A stretch of 64,000 nucleotides of DNA, from the NCBI RefSeq assembly GCF_037975245.1, contig NC_092579.1, positions 31,448,666 to 31,512,665 on the forward strand. The letters are read 5' to 3'. The notes beneath the pieces were generated by a model. That model ran no database searches, had not been told where the DNA came from, and saw only the letters and a program-made list of their open reading frames with translations. Origin of the DNA: Apostichopus japonicus (Eukaryota > Echinodermata > Holothuroidea > Aspidochirotida > Stichopodidae). The stretch's first letter is position 1; each line of letters starts with the position of its first letter. The translations under genes were made by a program, and so were the position numbers. This document shows positions 55,704 to 64,000 of the stretch, in pieces.

Positions 55704-58700
55704 GTTTCAAATACTTAAAGTTCCCAGAGACCGTATGAGATCGCGGCAAAAGCAAACTGCCCCCACCTGGTCTCGAGCCCGCGATCCAAAATACGTCACG
55801 CTCTCGAGGTACAGAGCAACCAACCGCGCCACGACAGCAGTTGATATAAATCTATGTTCGTTTCTAATACTTAAAGTTCCCAGAGACCGTATGAGATCGC
55901 GGCAAAAGCAAACTGCCCCCACCTGGTCTCGAGCCCGCGATCCAAAATACGTCACGCTCTGGAGGTACAGAGCAACCAACCGCGCCACGACAGCAGTTGA
56001 TATAAATCTATGTTCGTTTCTAATACTTAAAGTTCCCACAGACCGTATAAGATCGCGGCAAAAGCAAACTGCCCCCACCTGGTCTCGAGCCCGCGATCCA
56101 AAATACGTCACGCTCTCGAGGTACAGAGCAACCAACCGCGCCACGACAGCAGTTGATATAAATCTATGTTCGTTTCTAATACTTAAAGTTCCCAGAGACC
56201 GTATAAGATCGCGGCAAAAGCAAACTGCCCCCACCTGGTCTCGAGCCCGCGATCCAAAATACGTCACGCTCTCGAGGTACAGAGCAACCAACCGCGCCAC
56301 GACAGCAGTTGATATAAATCTATGTTCGTTTCTAATACTTAAAGTTCCCAGAGACCGTATGAGATCGCGGCAAAAGCAAACTGCCCCCACCTGGTCTCGA
56401 GCCCGCGATCCAAAATACGTCACGCTCTCGAGGTACAGAGCAACCAACCGCGCCACGACAGCAGTTGATATAAATCTATGTTCGTTTCTAATACTTAAAG
56501 TTCCCAGAGACCGTATGAGATCGCGGCAAAAGCAAACTGCCCCCACCTGGTCTCGAGCCCGCGATCCAAAATACGTCACGCTCTCGAGGTACAGAGCAAC
56601 CAACCGCGCCACGACAGCAGTTGATATAAATCTATGTTCGTTTCTAATACTTAAAGTTCCCAGAGACCGTATAAGATCGCGGCAAAAGCAAACTGCCCCC
56701 ACCTCGTCTCGAGCCCGCGATCCAAAATACGTCACGCTCTCGAGGTACAGAGCAACCAACCGCGCCACGACAGCAGTTGATATAAATCTATGTTCGTTTC
56801 TAATACTTAAAGTTCCCAGAGACCGTATGAGATCGCGGCAAAAGCAAACTGCCCCCACCTGGTCTCGAGCCCGCGATCCAAAATACGTCACGCTCTCGAT
56901 GTACAGAGCAACCAACCGCGCCACGACAGCAGTTGATATAAATCTATGTTCGTTTCTTATACTTAAAGTTCCCAGAGACCGTATGAGATCGCGGCAAAAG
57001 CAAACTGCCCCCACCTGGTCTCGAGCCCGCGATCCAAAATACGTCACGCTCTCGAGGTACAGAACAACCAACCGCGCCACGACAGCAGTTGATATAAATC
57101 TATGTTCGTTTCTAATACTTAAAGTTCAAGAGATCGTATAAGATCGCGGCAAAAGCAAACTGCGCTGGCCTGGTCTCGAGCCCGAGATCCAAAATACGTC
57201 ACGCTCTCGGTGGTACAGAGCACAACCAACCGCGCCACGACAGCAGTTGATATAAATCTATGTTCGTTTCTAATACTTAAAGTTCCCAGAGACCGTATAA
57301 GATCGCGGCAAAAGCAAACTGCCCCCACCTGGTCTCGAGCCCGCGATCCAAAATACGTCACGCTCTCGAGGTACAGAGCAACCAACCGCGCCACGACAGC
57401 AGTTGATATAAATCTATGTTCGTTTCTAATACTTAAAGTTCCCAGAGACCGTATAAGATCGCGGCAAAAGCAAACTGCCCCCACCTGGTCTCGAGCCCGC
57501 GATCCAAAATACGTCACGCTCTCGAGGTACAGAGCAACCAACCGCGCCACGACAGCAGTTGATATAAATCTATGTTCGTTTCTAATACTTAAAGTTCCCA
57601 GAGACCGTATAAGATCGCGGCAAAAGCAAACTGCCCCCACCTGGTCTCGAGCCCGCGATCCAAAATACGTCACGCTCTCGAGGTACAGAGCAACCAACCG
57701 CGCCACGACAGCAGTTGATATAAATCTATGTTCGTTTCTAATACTTAAAGTTCGCAGAGACCGTATAAGATCGCGGCAAAAGCAAACTGCCCCCACCTGG
57801 TCTCGAGCCCGCGATCCAAAATACGTCACGCTCTCGAGGTACAGAGCAACCAACCGCGCCACGACAGCAGTTGATATAAATCTATGTTCGTTTCTAATAC
57901 TTAAAGTTCCCAGAGACCGTATAAGATCGCGGCAAAAGCAAACTGCCCCCACCTGGTCTCGAGCCCGCGATCCAAAATACGTCACGCTCTCGAGGTACAG
58001 AGCAACCAACCGCGCCACGACAGCAGTTGATATAAATCTATGTTCGTTTCTAATACTTAAAGTTCCCAGAGACCGTATAAGATCGCGGCAAAAGCAAACT
58101 GCCCCCACCTGGTCTCGAGCCCGCGATCCAAAATACGTCACGCTCTCGAGGTACAGAGCAACCAACCGCGCCACGACAGCAGTTGATATAAATCTATGTT
58201 CGTTTCTAATACTTAAAGTTCCCAGAGACCGTATAAGATCGCGGCAAAAGCAAACTGCCCCCACCTGGTCTCGAGCCCGCGTTCCAAAATACGTCACGCT
58301 CTCGAGGTACAGAGCAACCAACCGCGCCACGACAGCAGTTGATATAAATCTATGTTCGTTTCTAATACTTAAAGTTCCCAGAGACCGTATAAGATCGCGG
58401 CAAAAGCAAACTGCCCCCACCTGGTCTCGAGCCCGCGATCCAAAATACGTCACGCTCTCGAGGTACAGAGCAACCAACCGCGCCACGACAGCAGTTGATA
58501 TAAATCTATGTTCGTTTCAAATACTTAAAGTTCCCAGAGACCGTATGAGATCGCGGCAAAAGCAAACTGCCCCCACCTGGTCTCGAGCCCGCGATCCAAA
58601 ATACGTCACGCTCTCGAGGTACAGAGCAACCAACCGCGCCACGACAGCAGTTGATATAAATCTATGTTCGTTTCTAATACTTAAAGTTCCCAGAGACCGT

Positions 58701-61700
58701 ATGAGATCGCGGCAAAAGCAAACTGCCCCCACCTGGTCTCGAGCCCGCGATCCAAAATACGTCACGCTCTCGAGGTACAGAGCAACCAACCGCGCCACGA
58801 CAGCAGTTGATATAAATCTATGTTCGTTTCTAATACTTAAAGTTCCCACAGACCGTATAAGATCGCGGCAAAAGCAAACTGCCCCCACCTGGTCTCGAGC
58901 CCGCGATCCAAAATACGTCACGCTCTCGAGGTACAGAGCAACCAACCGCGCCACGACAGCAGTTGATATAAATCTATGTTCGTTTCTAATACTTAAAGTT
59001 CCCACAGACCGTATAAGATCGCGGCAAAAGCAAACTGCCCCCACCTGGTCTCGAGCCCGCGATCCAAAATACGTCACGCTCTCGAGGTACAGAGCAACCA
59101 ACCGCGCCACGACAGCAGTTGATATAAATCTATGTTCGTTTCTAATACTTAAAGTTCCCACAGACCGTATGAGATCGCGGCAAAAGCAAACTGCCCCCAC
59201 CTGGTCTCGAGCCCGCGATCCAAAATACGTCACGCTCTCGAGGTACAGAGCAACCAACCGCGCCACGACAGCAGTTGATATAAATCTATGTTCGTTTCTA
59301 ATACTTAAAGTTCCCAGAGACCGTATGAGATCGCGGCAAAAGCAAACTGCCCCCACCTGGTCTCGAGCCCGCGATCCAAAATACGTCACGCTCTCGAGGT
59401 ACAGAGCAACCAACCGCGCCACGACAGCAGTTGATATAAATCTATGTTCGTTTCTAATACTTCAAGTTCCCAGAGACCGTATAAGATCGCGGCAAAAGCA
59501 AACTGCCCCCACCTCGTCTCGAGCCCGCGATCCAAAATACGTCACGCTCTCGAGGTACAGAGCAACCAACCGCGCCACGACAGCAGTTGATATAAATCTA
59601 TGTTCGTTTCTAATACTTAAAGTTCCCAGAGACCGTATGAGATCGCGGCAAAAGCAAACTGCCCCCACCTGGTCTCGAGCCCGAGATCCAAAATACGTCA
59701 CGCTCTCGATGTACAGAGCAACCAACCGCGCCACGACAGCAGTTGATATAAATCTATGTTCGTTTCTTATACTTAAAGTTCCCAGAGACCGTATGAGATC
59801 GCGGCAAAAGCAAACTGCCCCCACCTGGTCTCGAGCCCGCGATCCAAAATACGTCACGCTCTCGAGGTACAGAACAACCAACCGCGCCACGACAGCAGTT
59901 GATATAAATCTATGTTCGTTTCTAATACTTAAAGTTCAAGAGATCGTATAAGATCGCGGCAAAAGCAAACTGCGCTGGCCTGGTCTCGAGCCCGAGATCC
60001 AAAATACGTCACGCTCTCGGTGGTACAGAGCACAACCAACCGCGCCACGACAGCAGTTGATATAAATCTATGTTCGTTTCTAATACTTAAAGTTCCCAGA
60101 GACCGTATGAGATCGCGGCAAAAGCAAACTGCCCCCACCTGGTCTCGAGCCCGCGATCCAAAATACGTCACGCTCTCGAAGTACAGAGCAACCAACCGCG
60201 CCACGACAGCAGTTGATATAAATCTATATTCGTTTCTAATACTTAAAGTTCCCAGAGACCGTATAAGATCGCGGCAAAAGCAAACTGCCCCCACCTGGTC
60301 TCGAGCCCGCGATCCAAAATACGTCACGCTCTCGAGGTACAGAGCAACCAACCGCGCCACGACAGCAGTTGATATAAATCTATGTTCGTTTCTAATACTT
60401 AAAGTTCCCAGAGACCGTATAAGATCGCGGCAAAAGCAAACTGCCCCCACCTGGTCTCGAGCCCGCGATCCAAAATACGTCACGCTCTCGAGGTACAGAG
60501 CAACCAACCGCGCCACGACAGCAGTTGATATAAATCTATGTTCGTTTCTAATACTTAAAGTTCCCAGAGACCGTATAAGATCGCGGCAAAAGCAAACTGC
60601 CCCCACCTGGTCTCGAGCCCGCGATCCAAAATACGTCACGCTCTCGAGGTACAGAGCAACCAACCGCGCCACGACAGCAGTTGATATAAATCTAGGTTCG
60701 TTTCTAATACTTAAAGTTCCCAGAGACCGTATAAGATCGCGGCAAAAGCAAACTGCCCCCACCTGGTCTCGAGCCCGCGATCCAAAATACGTCACGCTCT
60801 CGAGGTACAGAGCAACCAACCGCGCCACGACAGCAGTTGATATAAATCTATGTTCGTTTCTAATACTTAAAGTTCCCAGAGACCGTATAAGATCGCGGCA
60901 AAAGCAAACTGCCCCCACCTGGTCTCGAGCCCGCGATCCAAAATACGTCACGCTCTCGAGGTACAGAGCAACCAACCGCGCCACGACAGCAGTTGATATA
61001 AATCTATGTTCGTTTCTAATACTTAAAGTTCCCAGAGACCGTATAAGATCGCGGCAAAAGCAAACTGCCCCCACCTGGTCTCGAGCCCGCGTTCCAAAAT
61101 ACGTCACGCTCTCGAGGTACAGAGCAACCAACCGCGCCACGACAGCAGTTGATATAAATCTATGTTCGTTTCTAATACTTAAAGTTCCCAGAGACCGTAT
61201 AAGATCGCGGCAAAAGCAAACTGCCCCCACCTGGTCTCGAGCCCGCGATCCAAAATACGTCACGCTCTCGAGGTACAGAGCAACCAACCGCGCCACGACA
61301 GCAGTTGATATAAATCTATGTTCGTTTCAAATACTTAAAGTTCCCAGAGACCGTATGAGATCGCGGCAAAAGCAAACTGCCCCCACCTGGTCTCGAGCCC
61401 GCGATCCAAAATACGTCACGCTCTCGAGGTACAGAGCAACCAACCGCGCCACGACAGCAGTTGATATAAATCTATGTTCGTTTCAAATACTTAAAGTTCC
61501 CAGAGACCGTATGAGATCGCGGCAAAAGCAAACTGCCCCCACCTGGTCTCGAGCCCGCGATCCAAAATACGTCACGCTCTCCAGGTACAGAGCAACCAAC
61601 CGCGCCACGACAGCAGTTGATATAAATCTATGTTCGTTTCTAATACTTAAAGTTCCCAGAGACCGTATAAGATCGCGGCAAAAGCAAACTGCCCCCACCT

Positions 61701-62114
61701 GGTCTCGAGCCCGCGATCCAAAATACGTCACGCTCTCGAGGTACAGAGCAACCAACCGCGCCACGACAGCAGTTGATATAAATCTATGTTCGTTTCTAAT
61801 ACTTAAAGTTCCCAGAGACCGTATAAGATCGCGGCAAAAGCAAACTGCCCCCACCTGGTCTCGAGCCCGCGATCCAAAATACGTCACGCTCTCGAGGTAC
61901 AGAGCAACCAACCGCGCCACGACAGCAGTTGAGATAAATCTATGTTCGTTTCTTATACTTAAAGTTCCCAGAGACCGTATGAGATCGCGGCAAAAGCAAA
62001 CTGCCCCCACCTGGTCTCGAGCCCTCGATCCAAAATACGTCACGCTCTCGATGTACAGAGCAACCAACCGCGCCACGACAGCAGTTGATATAAATCTATG
62101 TTCGTTTCTAATAC
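55704..62114. repeat. 2,810-bp (18-monomer) higher-order unit, last copy shortened to 14
   Basis: A unit starts with a type B monomer marked TTCAAGAGATCG and CTCTCGGTGGTAC at 57119 and again at 59929, an offset of 2,810 bp. The next start marker is at 62115, only 2,186 bp on (14 monomers), so four monomers are missing from the last unit. The CGCGTTCC copy at 58281 and 61091 keeps the same offset. Upstream, 55704-57118 has the same length as 58514-59928 and shares CGTTTCAAATAC at the start and CTCTCGATGTAC, CTTATACTT and AGAACAACC at the end. The middle differs: one CCCACAGACC copy in the first, three in the second. Nearly all copies are 156 bp, which gives the longest open frames of the window. 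Confidence 0.88.
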
Positions 62115-62360
62115 TTAAAGTTCAAGAGATCGTATGAGATCGCGGCAAAAGCAAACTGCGCTGGCCTGGTCTCGAGCCCGCGATCCAAAATACGTCACGC
62201 CTCTCAAGGTACAGAGCACCACCAACCGCGCCACGACAGCAGTTGATATAAATCTATGTTCGTTTCTAATACTTAAAGTTCCAGAGACCGTATAAGATCG
62301 TGGCAAAAGCAAACTGCGGCGGCCTGGTCTCGATCCCAGGATTCAAAAATCCATACCTAG
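62115..62360. repeat. Right edge of the satellite array
   Basis: The last full monomer (from 62115) is a diverged type B copy with CACGCCTCTCAAGG and GCACCACC. The final partial monomer starts at about 62275, has GATCGTGG and a unique GCGGCGGCCTGG, keeps GGTCTCGATCCC and then drifts: CCAGGATTCAAAAATCC only loosely follows CCGCGATCCAAAATACG. Recognisable similarity ends at about 62,360. On the minus strand the remnant thus holds the B-box side but not the A-box side of the tRNA-like half. Confidence 0.85.
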
Positions 62361-62571
62361 ATATCGCTAGATATTGCTATATATCCATAAAGTACAGTGT
62401 CCTTGGGATTTCTTGGGAATTTTTGGACCCTGTTCTTGGAAATAGCAAAATCGGGAGTGGTCACACTCCATGTAGGTCAGAGGACGACCTCTAGACGTGG
62501 CTCATACGCAACCCGATCACCTTTTATCGATTAAGTTGTGTGTTGTCGGATTTTGTCAAGGTTTTGGTACT
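62361..62571. other. Unique flank, no gene recognised
   Basis: A short run of imperfect 10-bp steps (AGATATCGCT, AGATATTGCT, 62360-62378) begins the flank. After that I see only single-copy sequence. The open frame reaching 62494 starts inside the satellite and has no sign of being a gene. Confidence 0.5.
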
Positions 62572-62585
62572 GGGGGGGGGGGGGG
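62572..62585 (+). repeat. G14 homopolymer tract
   Basis: Fourteen consecutive G residues follow GGTACT. Its length may be unreliable because homopolymers of this size are error-prone in most sequencing methods. The next 190 bp up to the AT microsatellite hold nothing I recognise. Confidence 0.95.
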
Positions 62586-62780
62586 AGGTCTCTAATTAAG
62601 TTTCGTAACTCATCGGGTAGCGATTAGAGGCCGGGTGTGGCGTAGGGTTGTGGGGCGCGCGTTTTCATGCAGATGGGAACAATCACAAGAAGTGATGGGT
62701 GCGTCCATAGTAGTTGGTTTCATAGCACACTTGTACAATTGTTTAAGGCGTCCATACGCACACGCGCGTTATGATAGACC

Positions 62781-62882
62781 ATATATATATATTTGGAAAT
62801 TTTGAAATATATATATATATAATTTTATATGAAATATTATATGAAATATTATATGAATGAAATATTATATGAAATATATATA
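62781..62882. repeat. AT microsatellite and ATATGAAATATT short repeats
   Basis: An (AT)n run at 62781-62792 and another at 62807-62821 are followed by about four copies of a 12-bp ATATGAAATATT-type unit, one with an extra GAATGA. It directly abuts the tail-like repeat of the next feature and may have grown from it. Confidence 0.85.
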
Positions 62883-63010
62883 TTTGATTTGATTTGATTT
62901 ATTTTGTTTTTTCACGTGCAAATATACAAGGTGAAAGGAAGTCTTCTATAAAGCATACAATAGCTTAACAATGTAGAAGACTCCCTGAAGAAAGAAAAGA
63001 GAAGAAAAAA
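62883..63010 (-). mobile_element. Probable 3' end of a LINE/SINE-type retroposon (fragment)
   Basis: On the minus strand the order is: a purine-poor lead, a hairpin with perfect 9-bp arms AGTCTTCTA (62940-62948) and TAGAAGACT (62974-62982) around a 25-nt loop, about 35 nt of AT-rich sequence, an AATAAA signal (complement at about 62899-62904), and a short tail of AATCA-type repeats (complement of GATTTGATTTGATTT, 62886-62900). A 3' hairpin followed by a short simple-sequence tail is typical of several LINE clades and their SINE partners. No reverse-transcriptase coding is visible, so this would be a strongly 5'-truncated copy. The family is not identified; it could also be unrelated simple sequence. 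Confidence 0.35.
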
Positions 63011-63174
63011 TTAAAGATCAAATTAAACGTTTCGACAATAAATCAATTATATGATATTTTAATTAATATGATGCAATTGTTTCTTTAATATAACATTTTC
63101 TAAATGACCTACACGAATAAGTCGGATTGTCTAGATACCACTCTGTCGGATGAATAGATCTCTGTCAACCAGTT
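63011..63174. other. AT-rich unique DNA, nothing recognised
   Basis: AT-rich sequence between the retroposon-like fragment and the minus-strand ORF. No repeat, RNA gene or polyadenylation cluster stands out. Confidence 0.4.
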
Positions 63175-63417
63175 CTAGGGTAATACATTCATTACCATAG
63201 AAATAATCGTCTGTACTTCATTCAAGGAAATGGGATTTTCGGGAATAGTAAGTGTTATACATTCATGAACGGTGTCTGATGGCATTTGTGTTGGGATGAC
63301 CTCATATATAAGGTCGCCAACCATAATAATATCCTCATCAATAAAAATACTGTTAAAAACAGTTTCACCGTTCTCTTCGCGTAAGAGAGAGTTATGTAAA
63401 ATTGGTTGGATAAGCAT
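63175..63417 (-). CDS. Unrecognised 80-residue ORF, possibly an exon or small gene
   Basis: The frame runs from ATG at 63417 to TAG at 63175. The product is acidic, with no signal peptide, no clear membrane segment and no cysteines; it begins MLIQPILHNSLLREENGE and ends with the hydrophobic IISMVMNVLP. I do not recognise a family. The ATG has a purine at -3 (GAGATG) and an in-frame stop 27 bp upstream. A TCCCCTCTAG stretch just before the ATG could instead be a 3' splice acceptor, making this a terminal exon. It is the only frame of note in the 1.65-kb flank, and its composition is not repetitive, unlike the frames in the satellite. It may still be a chance ORF. Confidence 0.25.
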   Translation of the reverse strand: MLIQPILHNSLLREENGETVFNSIFIDEDIIMVGDLIYEVIPTQMPSDTVHECITLTIPENPISLNEVQTIISMVMNVLP

Positions 63418-63590
63418 CTCCTCTCTTGGCCTAGAGGGGACTTAAAGGGTGTGAAGACTCGCGCAAAAAGAAACGTATAATGCCGGTAACATGACCTAGT
63501 TTCGAATGAGATGTAACAAAAGTGTTAGACACCACTATCGATCCCAGAAAATACACACAGCTTGCTACCATCGGTAATTAGACACTAGTG

Positions 63591-63648
63591 TACAGTCAGT
63601 ACATACAGCTGCGGTCAATACCTACAGCATAGCGTACAGACAATACAG
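63591..63648. repeat. Cluster of TACAG motifs
   Basis: TACAG occurs at 63591, 63604, 63623, 63635 and 63644, with irregular 9-19-bp spacing. It may be the remnant of an old short tandem repeat. It lies just downstream, on the minus strand, of the TATA-like element, in what would be the leader of the ORF. Confidence 0.5.
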
Positions 63649-63658
63649 CGCTGGACAT

Positions 63659-63666
63659 CTTATATA
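63659..63666 (-). promoter_or_regulatory. TATA-like element upstream of the 80-codon ORF
   Basis: The minus strand reads TATATAAG, a good match to the TATA-box pattern TATAWAAG, about 240 bp before the ATG at 63417. If it is used, the leader would be about 200 nt or contain a small intron. In AT-rich DNA such a match can arise by chance. Confidence 0.2.
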
Positions 63667-63730
63667 ACACGTTAACACATTTCAGTACTGTACTGTCTGC
63701 ATTTTGTAGCGACACGAACAAATCGTCACT

Positions 63731-63864
63731 TGCAAGCCACGGAAAGTTAACTGTTTCAGATGGCCGCACGCGGTTTGGGGCGACTCTTCAATGCCTTTAA
63801 ATTGACCCAATTTTTGCTCAATATGTATGTTCATTTATGCTCTTCAACATGCAAGCCACAGAAA
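63731..63864 (+). repeat. Short direct repeat TGCAAGCCACRGAAA
   Basis: The 15-bp element is present at 63731-63745 (with G) and 63850-63864 (with A), 119 bp apart. The sequence between and after the copies, up to the window end, shows no gene that I can support. It could be a remnant of a duplicated or inserted element. Confidence 0.55.
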
Positions 63865-64000
63865 AACCCAGATCATGATTGATAACGGGTCAAAAAGAGA
63901 TGTTCTCCTGCTGCTTTTTGGAACTTTTCCTGAGATTGAATAACAATCGGGCGGATAGATATTAATTCTAATAGGAGTATGCCACCTGCACCCTAAGGTA

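Larger units (their letters stand above)
1..62355 (-). repeat. Satellite DNA array, about 156-bp monomer, about 400 head-to-tail copies
   Basis: One monomer recurs without interruption from the left edge to the right junction, always in the same orientation. Strand is given as minus because the tRNA-like part reads on that strand. The common monomer is 156 bp. A frequent 155-bp form has one C fewer in the TTCCC run near the start of my monomer frame. A few 154-bp copies have CAGAGCCGTAT instead of CAGAGACCGTAT, and 157-158-bp copies carry GCACAACC instead of GCAACC. My hand consensus has 78 G+C in 156 bp and 13 CpG, which is above random expectation. Each monomer carries two XhoI-type CTCGAG sites 31 bp apart, a GC-rich half and an AT-rich half (GATATAAATC). 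Most copies differ from the consensus at only a few positions. No gene, inserted transposon or non-satellite spacer was seen inside. The left end of the array lies outside the window. Confidence 0.99.

Noticed and set aside
57210-59951. A 913-codon open frame on the plus strand, and similar frames of 300-700 codons on both strands (for example 60020-62137 and 37369-39279)
   Set aside because: They are the satellite translated: a 52-residue unit repeated because 156 = 52 x 3. Open frames occur on both strands at once, end wherever a 155-bp or type B monomer shifts the phase, and variants show no codon-position bias by eye. Not protein genes.
1-62355. CRISPR array
   Set aside because: The repeat is continuous, with no unique spacers between short direct repeats, and there are no cas genes.
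1-62355. 5S rRNA or other rDNA tandem array
   Set aside because: The unit does not contain recognisable 5S, 5.8S, 18S or 28S sequence, and 156 bp is too short for known rDNA repeats with spacers.
62300-62494. 64-codon plus-strand frame across the array edge
   Set aside because: It starts inside the last partial monomer and runs into unique DNA by chance; no protein-like features.

Overview
This is a eukaryotic, probably invertebrate animal, window dominated by one giant satellite DNA array. The taxon cannot be named from the sequence. From base 1 (the array is already running at the left edge) to about 62,355, the DNA is a head-to-tail tandem repeat of a monomer of about 156 bp, roughly 400 copies, all in the same orientation. 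No cellular gene, transposase, CRISPR array or rRNA lies inside it. The long open frames on both strands exist because 156 is 52 x 3 and two frames of the monomer lack stop codons. They are not annotated as genes.

The monomer is not anonymous. Read on the minus strand, about half of it looks like a degenerate tRNA: a 7-nt acceptor-like 5' side, an A-box-like element, a B-box-like element about 40 bp further on, and then an unrelated AT-rich half. This is the layout of a tRNA-derived SINE, so I infer that the satellite arose by tandem amplification of a SINE-like or tRNA-like unit. A minority class (type B, 157-158 bp) is more tRNA-like than the majority (type A, 155/156 bp): its D-arm pairs fully. 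Type B is found in the left 3.5 kb, in blocks at 11-21 kb, and at the right edge next to unique DNA.

The array is layered by segmental duplications whose sizes are whole numbers of monomers. From left to right: a 2,352-bp duplication (1-3.7 kb); a 621-bp tetramer duplication (4.6-5.9 kb); a 1,088-bp heptamer duplication (6.2-7.9 kb); a nearly perfect 4,835-bp, 31-mer duplication (8.7-18.4 kb) containing a nested 1,407-bp, 9-mer repeat; 624-bp and 2,654-bp repeats (19-23 kb); a plain zone (24-27 kb); a higher-order-repeat zone of 13-, 10-, 12- and about 12-monomer units sharing ordered marker variants (27.1-35.5 kb); a 6,683-bp, 43-mer duplication (41.1-51.1 kb); a 1,711-bp duplication (53-55.3 kb); and a 2,810-bp, 18-mer repeat whose last copy is shortened to 14 monomers (55.7-62.1 kb).

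The array decays inside its last monomer at about 62,345-62,360. It is followed by about 1.65 kb of unique, mostly AT-rich DNA with a G14 tract, AT microsatellites, what looks like the 3' end of a LINE/SINE-type retroposon on the minus strand (hairpin, AATAAA, then an AATCA-type tail), one unrecognised 80-codon minus-strand ORF with a TATA-like element upstream, and short local repeats. Everything here was read by eye; similarity statements are hand alignments, not computed scores.
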